Shown piece after piece: positions 1 through 10,425 of a stretch of DNA of 64,000 nt. The notes below the pieces were generated by a model that searched no databases, had not been told where the DNA came from, and was given only the letters and a program-made list of their open reading frames with translations. The stretch comes from Amaurobius ferox (lineage: Eukaryota; Arthropoda; Arachnida; Araneae; Amaurobiidae). How positions within the stretch are numbered: the first letter of the stretch is position 1; every line of letters begins with the position of its first letter. The stretch is from the NCBI GenBank assembly GCA_951213105.1, contig OX578138.1, positions 68,235,537 through 68,299,536 of the forward strand, in the 5' to 3' direction. Made by a program: the position numbers and the translations under genes.

Positions 1-1485
1 ATCCATGGTTTTGTGGCGTATAAAAATCATTAGTAGGCCGTTGATTTTGTGCCGCATTAAGTTGTGCCAAGTTAATTTACTGTGTTGCTCGGTGTTCCTG
101 AAAGCAACTGATAATAAATATAACTTAACTCACACAAGTGACGAGATAAAAGTTAGCAAATTAAAATTTATTAAAATATTCTTATTATTTATTATTCATA
201 TTAAATTTGCTCAACATAAACTTTATCATTTAATATAATTTACAAAATTCATCAGTTATTGACATAATATTTATAGATAAGCATTTCTCCTAGAATATTT
301 TACACGGTTATGTGTGATACAGTGGGCGAATATTATTGATTTAGTAAATTAACTACTGACTAAAGTTCAGCCTTCAATTAATTCCTCAAATATTACATGT
401 AAAATGTTTATTTTATTCATCTTTGGTGCATCTCGTTGGGCATGGACTCTTTGTCCAATCGTACTGGAACTTTTTACTAACAATCTGTACACAAGACATT
501 TCTAGGAGTATTTGCTCAAATTAATAACGCTGCACACTAGATTCGCAAAATTCATTGTCATGCCACCGTTTTAAACAGGAGCAAACAACGAATTTTCAAA
601 GTCATCAAGCATATTCGAAGTATATAGAAACATATAATGTAATGTGGAATCGTAAAATGAACTTAAATTGATAGCAGCATTTTTCTGTCTACACCAAAAA
701 CGTAATTATCATTTTCACAAAATGTTATATGGGATACACTGTTTTCCCCTTCTTCTCATTGACTTTGGTGATTCGTTCTCCCTTTGGTTCCAGTCATGTG
801 GGTGGAGCTTATGTTGAGCTTCGTTGGGTAATCTGTTATCCCTTGCGGCCTTGTTTGCGTCTATGAAACTCACGTGCCATGATTTCATAATTAAATATCT
901 TGGCCATAAAATTACTGTCCGACCCATCATAAAAACTGGTGTCTTCATGTATGAAACTTGTCGCCATCTTGTCGCTTTTGCATCTGTTGACAATACTTCT
1001 TCAACTGACGAAAATGAATAAAAGTTCGAAGTGAAAAGTCACATCAACAATCAATATTTCACTCAAAATAGTTTGTGACTGCAATTATACTTGTTCGTTA
1101 TGTTTATCATGTAAAACCATATCACCTAAATTTAGTTCGAACTTCAGACTGAAACCAGATTTTGCTCTAATATACATATTTGGCCAATGTTATTTGCAGC
1201 TGGCCATGTATTCGTAGGGTAAAAATTTCCGATTTTTTTATAAGTAATAAATTGGCAAATATTGCATATAATTGTATTGCGGTTTTTTTAGACATGTCAC
1301 TGTATAGAACAACTTATTCTAATTGTACATTTTTTGTTTAATGAACCATATAAAATTTAGACCCCCTATTTTCCGAAAATACCTTTCACGGAAAAAAATT
1401 ACCTGAAAGAATTTCGCATTTAATTTAAACAACCTTTTAAATTGAAAGTATATATCAAAAACAAATTGCCGAAGCAAGAAGCCAA
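1..1485. other. Intergenic or intronic DNA, no gene seen
   Basis: AT-rich sequence. I find no exon with splice sites, no recognisable protein similarity and no terminal repeats. Short open frames here are not supported by any motif. Confidence 0.5.
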
Positions 1486-1741
1486 TTAGCCGAGCCGGTG
1501 GTCGAGCGGTCAGGGTCATGCGTTTCCGTCTGATCGCTGGATTGCCGGGTTGTGGGTTCGAATTCCGCCAGCGGGCATGGATGTTGTATTGTTGAAGCGA
1601 AGTCAGACTTCTGCCCTTGGGGAGCCTCAATAAAGTGAAGCTATATATTCTCTCCCCTTCGCCATGGGACCAGGGGTCTAGTGGATTTGGTGCATAGGCG
1701 CTCCTTCACCACGGGGGATTAGTAACAACAACAACAACAAC
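1486..1741 (+). mobile_element. tRNA-derived SINE, copy F1
   Basis: The 5' part has a Pol III type 2 promoter: an A-box-like TGGTCGAGCGG near 1499 and a B-box GGTTCGAATTC near 1554. The body contains the segment around the word gccatgggaccagg, and the 3' end is an (AAC)n tail. The element is flanked by a 9-bp duplication, agaagccaa, at 1477-1485 and 1742-1750. A second copy of the same 256-bp length lies at 35085-35340 on the other strand. A tRNA head, non-coding body, simple-repeat tail and target duplication together define a tRNA-type SINE. Mobilisation must come from a LINE in trans; which one is not shown. Confidence 0.85.
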
Positions 1742-1750
1742 AGAAGCCAA

Positions 1751-2837
1751 GAAGCCTAATAATTGCCGACGCAAGAAGCCTCAACTATGGTGTTCAGAAT
1801 TGAAGACAGAGGTGATCAGGCGGTTTAAACGTCACAAAATGGATCATTTTGGGGAATTCAGTTGTCTAATGCTGACTCAACTGTCCGACCGAGTTTGACT
1901 TTTGAACATAGCCATCGAAACACCCTGTATGTGTTCATGCAATTGACCAATATTCTCTGGATGATACACCATAAAGGTTCCTAAGAACTCAACCAGGAGG
2001 ATTTTCGTACCAGGCATGACTTACGTCATTTTTTCTGACCTGGTTCTGTGTATATGATGTCATTGGCAGAAAAAACGTGAATTTTCTATGGGGTTCTCAA
2101 GCGGGACCGAACTTGTTAATTACCACTGTCATCCTACTCTACTGACGTCACTAAATTTGCTTGGATGTCACTGGAACTCCTCTCAAAGTCCTACCTGGAC
2201 CTTGACGTCACGAATGACGAAATTATTTCCCACTGATGTCAAGCTGACAACTTTTTAATTGGTTGCCGGTCTGAATGCCTAACCTTATATTAAAGAACCA
2301 GGAATATAATACGTTTTCAGCGTGTATAATTTTGAGTATTACATCTCGATTCAATTTTCTGCGTTCGTTTTCGACGCAGTTTTCTTGAAAGCAGCGATTC
2401 CACTCAAAAAGTTACTCAATCAAGGGAAAGGGTTTCGTCCAGAAAAGAGCACCAGGCGCGAAGCGCCTTTAATCTCCAATCTCTAGGTGTGGTTCTTATC
2501 TTCATACTGTGACATTATTTCTTTTGCCCATAGTTGGAGGTTCGAGGTTTTTGATTTACTGTTTTAATTATTTGACTTAGCTCCTAGTGTGGCAGTTTGT
2601 TGCACATTTAGAGTTTGAGTAATTTTGGGAAGTAGATGCAGATCTAAGGATTTCCTAGCAATTTGGCAGTTTAAGTTTTAAGAACATTTTTTAGAAAACA
2701 TTGATCGAGTTTTTATTTAATATCAACTATTTAAGTTGGGACTTACCTAATTCCGATTTTCAATATTAAGTACCGCGCGGGGTCTCTTACGTGATTTGGC
2801 TTTGCGATGATCATAATCATGCAGATTGAATAGTAGT
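1751..2837. other. Unassigned, probably includes 3' UTR of the adjacent LINE
   Basis: The part nearest 2838 lies directly downstream of the minus-strand ORF2 stop and is probably the LINE 3' UTR, but I could not place its end: no clear poly-T or target duplication is visible. The rest holds several TGACGTCA-like words (about 2140-2220) and a short hairpin ggcgc-gaa-gcgcc near 2454. No gene was seen. Confidence 0.4.
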
Positions 2838-5495
2838 TCATTTGGAACAAGATGGCAGATTTTTATAGAATTTAAGCGCTAGTTTTTTAATTTGGGCTCT
2901 AACAGTTTTTATTTTGAAGTCTTTCCTAATTACCGAGTTTCGCAAGTATCTAGGGGCTTTCCTTATAATCCTTAGGGTTTTGTTTTGTTTTGTCTCTAGT
3001 AAGTCTATAGTAGTTTTACAGGCATATCCCCATACGGGTGCTGCATACAGCATTCCCGGGCGGATGACCGATTTATAAATTAGGAGTTTATTTTGATAAC
3101 TTAGATTTCCGTTTCCTATCATTGGGTATAAGGCTCCTGTGGCCATATACGCTTTTTTGATTAAGTTCGTTACGTGATGTTTCCAGGTTAGGTGGGAATC
3201 TATCGTTACACCTAGGTATTTAGTAGATTTTTCCGCTTTTAGGGCATGGTTGTTTATGTACAGAGGCGGCGGAGATTTACGTTTTCTAGAGAAATAAATC
3301 CAATGACATTTATTGGGGTTTAATTTTATTCGCCATTTTTCCAGCCATATTTGGAGTATGTCTAAGTGTTGTTGTAGCTGTCTGTGCATTACTGAGACGT
3401 AAGGGTGTTTTGCAAGTATCGCACTGTCGTCTGCATAGAGTGCCAGCTCCGTGTCTGGGGTCCTTGGGATGTCATCTAGATATATGTTAAAGAGTGTCGG
3501 GCCCAGGATGGATCCTTGCGGTACACTACTTTTAATGAGCTTGGGTGTAGACAAGTTATCTTTTACTCTAACTTGGAAGTGTCTGTTATTTAGGTATGAG
3601 ATTAAAAGTTTGACAAGTGCGTCAGGAACTTTTAGAGTGATCAATTTGTATGCTAATCCACAGTGCCACACTTTATCAAATGCTTTTTGTATGTCAAGAA
3701 AAATCGCAGCTGTGGGTGTCTTACTATTAAGTCCAGAAGATATGTACTCTACCACACTCAGCAATTGATGAGTGGTGGAGTGTTTTGGCCGAAATCCAAA
3801 CTGCTCCGGAATGATAATATCATTCTCACTAAGGTGCGTGTTCAGTCTATTAAGAATTTTTTTCTTAGTAATTTCACTAAGTGTCGGTAGTAAGCTGATT
3901 GGTCTATAGTTGGCTGGAATTGTGGCATCCTCACCAGGCTTATGGATCGCTATAATTATCGCTTCCTTCCATTCTTTGGGGAAATAATTTAGTTTTAGTA
4001 TTTTGTTTATTAGGGTGGTCAAGTAAGATATTATATTTAGGGGTAGGTTTTTCACCGCGATATTCCTGATTTTGTCGTGCCCTGGGCTTTTACGGTTTTT
4101 AAGGTTTTTGATGATATCAATTATCTCTTGCGGGGTGGCTGGTTTAATCTCAGCCGTGACCGGGGAGTTCCTGAAGTTGTTTAGAGTTTGCTTAACCATT
4201 CTTAGGGTGTCCTGACACATTAGATCGTGGTTTTGTTCAAATTGCTTTTCGTAATGCCTAGCAAGCGCCTCTGCTTTTTCTTCGTCTGAGTACGCGATTT
4301 TAACGCCATCTATTAGTGGTGGGAGTTTAATTTGAAGTTTTCTGAGTCTTTTAGCGAATTGCCAGAGCGATACGTCTTCCGAGCTAAGGGATTCAATTAA
4401 CTCTTTATACTGTTGCTGCTTTTCTGCGACAATTTTATCCCTGACTTTCCACGTGAGTCCGTTAAGCTCCCTTTTGAGGGTAGGGTCTCTATTAGCCTGC
4501 CATGTCTTACGCATTCTGTTCCTTTGCCTAACTAATTGTTTGACATGGTGGGAAAGTGTGGGCATTTTTGGTGACTCACGATGTGTTGTGGCAGAGGCAA
4601 TAGCTCTCTTGATTTCTGTTGTGAGTGTGTGTGTGGCAAAGTCAATATCCGCCGTGCTCATAATGTTGGGTACTGCCAAGTGCGGCTCAAAAAGTGCTCT
4701 TTTGAAAACGTTCCAGTTCACCCTCTCTTGTCCCAGAGAGGCTGGTAAGGGAGTGTTCAGATCAAATGTCACCAATACCGGTAGATGATCCGAGTCGAAT
4801 TCATCCAGGGTATCGATAGTGTGAGCGTATTCTATGTTTCTCGTTAGGACAAAGTCTATAATTGAGCCGTTGGCACCTGCGAAGCAGGTTGGTCTCGACG
4901 GTGCAATGATGTTGGTGTTTGTTGGGTTCAGTAATCTGTGTATCTGTGTACCGCGTATGTTGGCTCTCCTGCTGCCCCACGCTCGGTGGTGTGCATTGAA
5001 GTATTGTATTTGGATATCGAGTATTGTATTTGGCGAGTATTGTATACCCGCGAGTATTGTATTTGGATATCGCGAGAAAAGCAGTTCCAGCTGCGCAGCT
5101 ACATTTATACCACTCATGTTTTTGACATATATTGAAGTTAGGATAAATGGGTTTGCATTATTTATTTTAATTTTTATGCTAGTATTTTCTATACCTTGAA
5201 GATTTATGTTGTTTATTTCCTCGTGGGGAATATTTCTTTTAATATATATTGCTGTTCCTCCATGGGGGTTTCTAGCAGTTGTATTTGAGCTAAGGTTGTG
5301 ATAGCCAATATAGTTTTCTATATTTAGTTTTTTATTTTCTCTAACTTTAGTTTCCTGAATTAGCAGGGGATCTACATCATTTTCATTTACGTAGCTCCTA
5401 AGTTCATTTATTCTTGGGGATATGCCGTTCGCATTCCAAAATACTATTTTAAAGCTTTCTTTTTGGGACCTAGCCATGGCGGGTTTGATTCTCAC
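2838..5495 (-). CDS. Jockey-clade non-LTR retrotransposon ORF2 (endonuclease-reverse transcriptase)
   Basis: An 885-residue open frame. The N-terminal third is an APE-type endonuclease: FWNANG (residues 19-24), QET (47-49), FNAHHRAWGS (166-175) and SDHLP (235-239). The centre is a reverse transcriptase: FLDIQKAFDKVWH, SVPQGSILGPTLFN and the catalytic YADD at residues 687-690 (3426-3437). There is no RNase H domain; the protein ends shortly after the C-terminal region, as in Jockey-like elements. Such proteins nick target DNA and copy the element RNA in place. The frame is intact, but about 15 extra residues (151-165) sit exactly where the family has Gly-Asp before FNAHH, removing a catalytic Asp. 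The start is the first Met of the frame and overlaps the end of ORF1 by 26 bp, typical for this clade. The enzyme is probably endonuclease-defective. Confidence 0.92.
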   Translation of the reverse strand: MRIKPAMARSQKESFKIVFWNANGISPRINELRSYVNENDVDPLLIQETKVRENKKLNIENYIGYHNLSSNTTARNPHGGTAIYIKRNIPHEEINNINLQGIENTSIKIKINNANPFILTSIYVKNMSGINVAAQLELLFSRYPNTILAGIQYSPNTILDIQIQYFNAHHRAWGSRRANIRGTQIHRLLNPTNTNIIAPSRPTCFAGANGSIIDFVLTRNIEYAHTIDTLDEFDSDHLPVLVTFDLNTPLPASLGQERVNWNVFKRALFEPHLAVPNIMSTADIDFATHTLTTEIKRAIASATTHRESPKMPTLSHHVKQLVRQRNRMRKTWQANRDPTLKRELNGLTWKVRDKIVAEKQQQYKELIESLSSEDVSLWQFAKRLRKLQIKLPPLIDGVKIAYSDEEKAEALARHYEKQFEQNHDLMCQDTLRMVKQTLNNFRNSPVTAEIKPATPQEIIDIIKNLKNRKSPGHDKIRNIAVKNLPLNIISYLTTLINKILKLNYFPKEWKEAIIIAIHKPGEDATIPANYRPISLLPTLSEITKKKILNRLNTHLSENDIIIPEQFGFRPKHSTTHQLLSVVEYISSGLNSKTPTAAIFLDIQKAFDKVWHCGLAYKLITLKVPDALVKLLISYLNNRHFQVRVKDNLSTPKLIKSSVPQGSILGPTLFNIYLDDIPRTPDTELALYADDSAILAKHPYVSVMHRQLQQHLDILQIWLEKWRIKLNPNKCHWIYFSRKRKSPPPLYINNHALKAEKSTKYLGVTIDSHLTWKHHVTNLIKKAYMATGALYPMIGNGNLSYQNKLLIYKSVIRPGMLYAAPVWGYACKTTIDLLETKQNKTLRIIRKAPRYLRNSVIRKDFKIKTVRAQIKKLALKFYKNLPSCSK
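5001..5045 (-). repeat. In-frame tandem microduplication inside the LINE endonuclease
   Basis: The word gtattgta occurs four times between 5001 and 5061, in imperfect units of about 15-33 bp. The repeat encodes residues 151-165 of ORF2 and echoes the neighbouring sequence YPNTILAG as YSPNTILD. It replaces the junction where family members read AGDFNAHH. Confidence 0.75.
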
Positions 5496-6490
5496 TTTTA
5501 TTTTTAAAATCCGCGATTAATTTAAAAGCCTCAAAGACCATTTGCATTGGATCGCTCTTTTTTTGTATTAGCTCTGCGAACTGCATCAACAGGTGTTTTA
5601 TTGCATCTAGGTCGAACATGGTGATAAACCCTCTGATGAGGTTGAGGATTTCATCCATCTTTTCATCATTGATTTTACCAGCAGGTTCAGTCTCAGCTTC
5701 CATATCCTCAGCCTCAACCACGGTTTGGTCATTTTTGTGAGTATCCTTTTGGACCTCAGTAGTTTTTTGCCTTTTTTCAACCGTTTTTTCTAAAAGCTGG
5801 GTTTGCGCGAGCTCTTCTTCCCTGACTCGTTTAGATTGTTTCCAATCCTCAACCTTCCTGTCAAGTCTATCCTTTGCCTCCTTTGCCTGTCTGGCTTTAT
5901 CTGCTTCCGATCTCCTTTTAATGGCAGCTGTAGCTGCTCTTACTCTTCCTCCAGGGTCAATTCTCTGGAGGTCGATGGTTTGGGGGCCTGCTCTTGCACC
6001 GATCTGGTAGGTGCTGAAGGTTGGTGTCTATTTAACTGTGGCACTATGTGCGAGGAGCCCTGAGGGGGTGCCTGGGGGTTTAGTCCGAGGGCCTTTTGCC
6101 TCCAAGGGGGTATCTGGTTTTGGGGGGCAAGGGGGGCATACCCCGGTGCCTTTCCTCTGTTCCAGGGGTTCTTCGGGCATTGCCTGAAGTTCGCCGGGTG
6201 GTTTCCATTACAATTTGCACCCGTTGCCTGCACAAGGCCTCTACCTTCACAGCCAAGTAACCTAATCTTGTTAGTCTGTAGACCCTCTGCCAGTCTGCCG
6301 TAGGTCTGCCAAGTCTGACTAAGAAGATCGGCAGGGGTAATCTCGTTTTAGTGTTTCTCATTTGAGAAACTCGGACTACATCTAATCCTTCGGATGTTAA
6401 AGTGATTTTTATTTCCTTCATGTTATAATTTGTTGGTAGCCTCTTCAGAACTACCTTTTTTGGCCTTTCCGTCTTTAGGTTTAAAGTTAC
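5470..6490 (-). pseudogene. Jockey-like ORF1 (gag-like nucleic-acid-binding protein), frameshifted and 5' truncated
   Basis: The remains lie in three different frames. From 6490 to about 6230 the frame carries a segment resembling the PRE_C2HC domain that precedes zinc knuckles in these proteins (MKEIKITLTSEGL, then VVRVSQMRN and LPIFLVRLGR). From about 6233 a second frame has a single CCHC-like knuckle remnant, CNGNHPANFRQC, followed by a proline- and glutamine-rich region; the upstream knuckles look deleted. From about 5955 to 5470 a third frame is a Lys/Glu-rich helical tail that runs past the ORF2 start. So at least two frameshifts and one deletion are present. The frame is closed by a stop at 6491-6493, and no 5' UTR is recognisable, so the copy is 5' truncated. 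The intact protein would coat the element RNA. Confidence 0.8.
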
Positions 6491-6517
6491 TTAATAAAAT
6501 TATGCCATATTTAATGT

Positions 6518-6903
6518 TGTTGTTGTTGAGACCCAGACCGTCCGACCTACCAGAAAGGTGTAAGGTAACTGTATGGACGGCCGGGAAGTGCCACCCAATT
6601 TAGACCGGAACCCAGTGGGGGAGGCATCCACAGGGACCGTACCCTCCTTCCCCTACCACCAACCTCTCGGAAGGACTTACGGACCCACATGTTTAACGTG
6701 ATCGTACTCCGCATGAACACGGCGGCATTTGTGGCAGCGTGCAAATCTAGCGCGCAAACCACGGGGATACCGCACCCGAGATGGCCAACAGCACGCGGCG
6801 TTCCGAGGAGGTCACCCACCAAGTACTAACCGCGCCCGATGCTGCTTGACTTCGGTGATCTAACGAGAACCGGTGTTTTCAGCACGGTACGGCCATTGGC
6901 CTG
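6518..6903 (-). mobile_element. 5S rRNA-headed SINE, copy 1
   Basis: On the minus strand the element starts with a complete 5S-like sequence (6900 to about 6783), continues into a unique body (about 6782-6530) and ends in a (CAA)n tail at 6518-6529. A perfect 14-bp target duplication, gccatatttaatgt, flanks it at 6504-6517 and 6904-6917. A second copy with the same head, body and tail is at 24714-25107. The structure is that of SINE3-type elements, which use the 5S type 1 internal promoter. The insertion sits inside or beside a THAP-like exon. Confidence 0.9.
6783..6900 (-). rRNA. 5S rRNA-like sequence forming the SINE head
   Basis: About 118 nt reading GCCAATGGCCGTACC at the 5' end, then CACCGGTTCTCGTTAGATCA, the internal control region words AAGTCAAGCAGCATCGGG and GCGCGGTTAGTACTTGG, and GCCGCGTGCTGTTGGCC at the 3' end. 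These match arthropod 5S rRNA over the whole length with scattered changes. Because it lies within a SINE flanked by a target duplication, it is best read as a Pol III promoter module and not as a functional 5S gene. Confidence 0.88.
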
Positions 6904-7035
6904 GCCATATTTAATGTAAAATATTTCTTTCAAATATTTGCGGAAGATAAATATAAAGCAATTAAGCGAGATACTAAACAAAATCCACCACTGTCATTAA
7001 AGGCAACTCGTTTTGTATGTGAAGATCATTTTGAA
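6904..7035 (+). pseudogene. THAP-like zinc-finger exon remnant
   Basis: The plus strand is open from the SINE boundary to a donor-like GTAAGT at 7036. It encodes a segment ending ATRFVCEDHFE. This resembles the second half of a THAP DNA-binding domain, in which a Cys-x2-His pair follows a basic stretch; here AIKRDTKQ precedes it. The first Cys pair and the invariant Trp are not visible. The upstream side is occupied by a 5S-SINE and, beyond it, the broken LINE, so the exon is cut off from any start. It may be a leftover of a P-element- or THAP-type gene. The call rests on one short motif plus a splice donor. Confidence 0.4.
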
Positions 7036-9838
7036 GTAAGTTACATTTATGTTATTTCTTATATTAGTATTTCATATTTGAAAATTAAGCTCTTTTAAAC
7101 GAAAATTTTAATTATATTTACGGTGTCAAATTAATAATGGACATAATTCCCTATATGTACTTTACATCTTAATATAAATCACATAGCTTCTTAATTTTCC
7201 AGTTTAACATTCCATCATAGTATTTTTTGTAAGACAGGATGCCATTAGGTGATGACCTATGCCAATAAGATGTTATAATTAGAAATTCAATCTCCCCTTG
7301 ATTCAAAATTATGCAAATTAATTCATGTGTCACTAAGAAACATCATATATTGTTATATCTACTGATATTCATATATTATATATTTATTGGTGCAATTTCA
7401 TAGGTAATAAAATAATTTTTATAGCTTTATAGAAAATATGTAACACAGATTACATTTTAGAGGGTTGACTACTAATGGTACATAATAATCTCTGACTTGC
7501 ATTTGATGTTGATTTTTGTTTTTAATGTTAGAGTAATGAAATAGAAAAGAAAAATTAAGAAGTGTATAGATAATAAATCAGTGTCTGTATAATCAAATTT
7601 TTAAAGCTTTTGTATGAAAAGATTTTTGTATGAAAAGATTTTTAGAAAATTCTTAAGAGTGTGCACTACTGGCTCGACATTCAATGTTTTTCTTTGGTAT
7701 TACAAATGAACTTAAACCCAGATTCAAAGTGGATTATTGACATCATCCCATGTTTAGTTTGTGATGTTCACACTAAATATTTGGATTTACTTAAATTCAG
7801 GTAAATATAAAACGATGGAGATAAAAGTAAAGGGTTAAAACTTCGTATTAAGAAAATGCCAATATCGTTTCAGTCAATAATTCTGGTGGCCCTGGGGCAA
7901 GTTAAGTAGTCCTGCATTGTAAGCATTTCAATGGCAAAATGTCTGAAATATTTATTTAAGCTGCCAATTTTGAAAAAATAAATTATTGTCTCAATACAAA
8001 GTAAAACTGAAATAATAAAGAATATTTCTACGTATTCAAAATTATTTAACCTTTCAATTTATTTTTATCTCCAAATAGTCTGTACTATATCCAACAACTA
8101 TGAAAAAATACTGGTTAATTATACTCATAATTAGAGAACCCTTAATTTAAGAATAATCAGAAATAAATATACTAAATACTACGCCTTTCTTTTGTGCCAT
8201 ATAACGATAGAGGTTACTTTCTTAACACTAATGACACCTAGATATAATTCTCAAAGCATTGTGGCATTTTCAAGCATTTCATCCATAGGAGTTTTATTGC
8301 CTCCTTTTAAAAACTCCATGCACAAAACATTTTGTTCTGAAAAGATGTTTCATGCTTTGGAACAACTTGTTTATGAACCCATTTTCACATTTACTGAATA
8401 GTAAACAATGTCTTGTACTCAATAGTACTCAATGTACTCAATAGTAAACAACACCTTCATAAAAACTGATCATATAAATAAGTAAAGCTTAGTTGGTTAC
8501 CATATTTCTAATGACCAATATGTCTTAGGCATTTAAAAATTAAATTAGGGCATTATTTTTCAACTGTTAATTTAAGAAATTTTGACTACATTTTTTGAAG
8601 ATGATTTTTTTTACTTGATATAAATATGTATTTTGAGCATGTAACATTTTCATATAATAATAGAGATTCGATGTGAGAACCTTTTATACTGAACAGTTTT
8701 ACTGAACAGTTTACTGTACTAGTAATAAATGTACCCAGTGTTGCCAAGGATTATTTTTTAAGTAGGGTTTGAAAAATTGATTTCATTCTATTCAATTTTT
8801 TAAAAGGTATAGTCGTGCTCTGCCCACTTTTTAGCAATAATTTTTTAAAGCAAATAAACACAATTTCCATGTACACACTAAACACCTGTTAAATTATGAC
8901 TGATAAGCTTGAACTATAAGCTAGCTTACAGGAAGGCGTGGCTATTTCTTCCCCTATTTTCAATCCTTTATAAACAAAGTACTGACATATAATGATTGGG
9001 TATGAGATGTGACTTTTCATGAATGAAAATTTCTTGTGCAAAGCGAATGGATCTGCCATTTTGTGCCAAACACGGTTTTATTAATTATTCTTTACAGAAA
9101 AAAGTCATATATAATACTAAAAAACATTAATCATTTTCCACGAATAACATGGCATTTGCCCAAATTTAAACAATAACAAGACAAGGAAAGACACTAATAA
9201 TGACTACTTTTACTGACTTTTTCTGGGGGGGGGGGGCAAACTCAAGCTCATGATGTACAATATCAACAGACCTGATGCTCGTTTTTGTTATATTGAAGGG
9301 AGAGTGTGACCCCCCTCTCTTTACATCCCCTATGGGCGACCATGACTTCATATTTAATAAAATGATTGCAAAAGTTCATCTAATTTAGAAATAAGAAAAA
9401 CATTTAAAATGTTATATCTTGCATTCATCTTACATAGGTAACATTTTAAAGTCTTGTGCATTTCCATCCAGTGCCTGGACATTTGATAAAAAAAAATCCA
9501 TGTTAACTTTGTAGTAAAGCGAAAGAATAAGAGTATGCTATTGAACAGAATCTTCACATTTAACATTTTTAAACATGCATTTTATTATTTTATATTGTTA
9601 GTTTAAATTAGTTTTCAGAAAAAAGCTAAAATATGATTGAAGTATGGTAAATTATTTTAGATATAATTTTAGAGTAAATAAAAAATTGTATGCATAAAAA
9701 TTTCGCATACCTGTACACTGCAGTCAGAAGTTATAATTTGTACTTTCATTGAGTACATGTGCTTTTGAAAAATTATAAAATAATTACATTCTATCTAAAA
9801 CAAAAATCAAACTTCTTTTAGTCACAAAGAAAAAAAAA
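7036..9838. other. Unassigned non-coding DNA
   Basis: AT-rich sequence with no recognisable exon. A run of about 13 G lies near 9225-9237. Just after it is a cytosine-rich phrase, around the word cccctatggg (about 9327), which recurs near the tandem repeat at 26459 and probably marks an old interspersed repeat. Confidence 0.45.
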
Positions 9839-9930
9839 ATGTAAAACTGCTTTTAATGTAATTAAATGTAAAACTGTTTTTAATATAATTAAATATAAAA
9901 CTGCTTTTAATGTAATTAAATGTAAAAAAC
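9839..9930 (+). repeat. Short tandem repeat, unit about 27 bp
   Basis: Four imperfect copies of a unit like gtaaaactgcttttaatgta lie in tandem, the last one diverged and shortened. Confidence 0.75.
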
Positions 9931-10094
9931 TGCTTAATTTGTAAATAAAATATTATATTTAGAATCTTCATGAAACATATATAGCTAAAGTGCTCTGGCA
10001 CATAAAACATTTATTAAATAAAAATATTAAGCATATAAATACAAATGTTTTTCTTTAATTTCCAAAAAAACTCAAGAAAAGGGGTAAATCTTAC

Positions 10095-10222
10095 CTATCA
10101 ACTTTTACACCACAAGAGTCAGCCGTCACAAAATCCATATTGTTTTTAAAATACAGAGCCATCATGATAGAATCAATCTTGGGCAAATTGTCTGATTGCC
10201 CTTTAACAAAACCTGAATCCAT
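10095..10222 (-). CDS. Candidate first coding exon, unknown protein (YqaJ/SWIM-type-like N terminus)
   Basis: Reading the minus strand, an ATG at 10222 opens a 42-codon frame that runs without a stop to a consensus donor, GATAG|GTAAG, at about 10095. The peptide begins MDSGFVKGQSDN and contains ALYFKNNMDFVTA and CGVKVDR. The pattern 'LPK-D-hydrophobic-FF-NN-DFV-A-GVK' reminds me of the start of uncharacterised arthropod proteins with SWIM or YqaJ-like domains, known mostly from ticks and spiders; that is from memory and weak. A CRE and an inverted CCAAT box lie about 180 bp upstream, consistent with a first exon. The alternative is an internal exon using the AG at 10216-10217. No downstream exon was identified, so this could be a dead fragment. 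Confidence 0.5.
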
Positions 10223-10389
10223 GTTTACAATAAAATAAAATAAGGAACAAATAATTTAAACTCAAGCAGACCAAAAACAAATGGGTAAAAATAATTATAA
10301 ACAAATTGTAAGCAAAATTAAACTCCAACTACTTGCAAATATCTCAATAGAAACAGCACATAGTAGAATGTTGCACAGGTCGATCGGGC

Positions 10390-10425
10390 CGCGTGACGTC
10401 ACAGCCAATCACGGGCCGTTTTGTC
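10390..10425 (-). promoter_or_regulatory. CRE plus inverted CCAAT box, promoter-like island
   Basis: A local GC-rich island in AT-rich DNA contains a perfect TGACGTCA followed by CAGCCAATCA within 18 bp. On the minus strand this reads ATTGG then TGACGTCA and faces the candidate first exon whose ATG is at 10222. Spaced CRE and CCAAT elements are typical of animal promoters; function is inferred only. Confidence 0.4.

Noticed and set aside
3451..5199. Plus-strand frames opposite the LINE ORF2
   Set aside because: Shadows of the minus-strand coding frame; no motifs of their own.
2408..6496. Possible LINE target duplication, aaaagttactcaat (2408) versus taaagttacttaat (6482)
   Set aside because: Imperfect AT-rich match, and the left copy is not followed by poly-T or a recognisable 3' end of the LINE.
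6783..6900. Functional 5S rRNA gene
   Set aside because: It lies between target duplications as the head of a dispersed element, with a second diverged copy having the same body.
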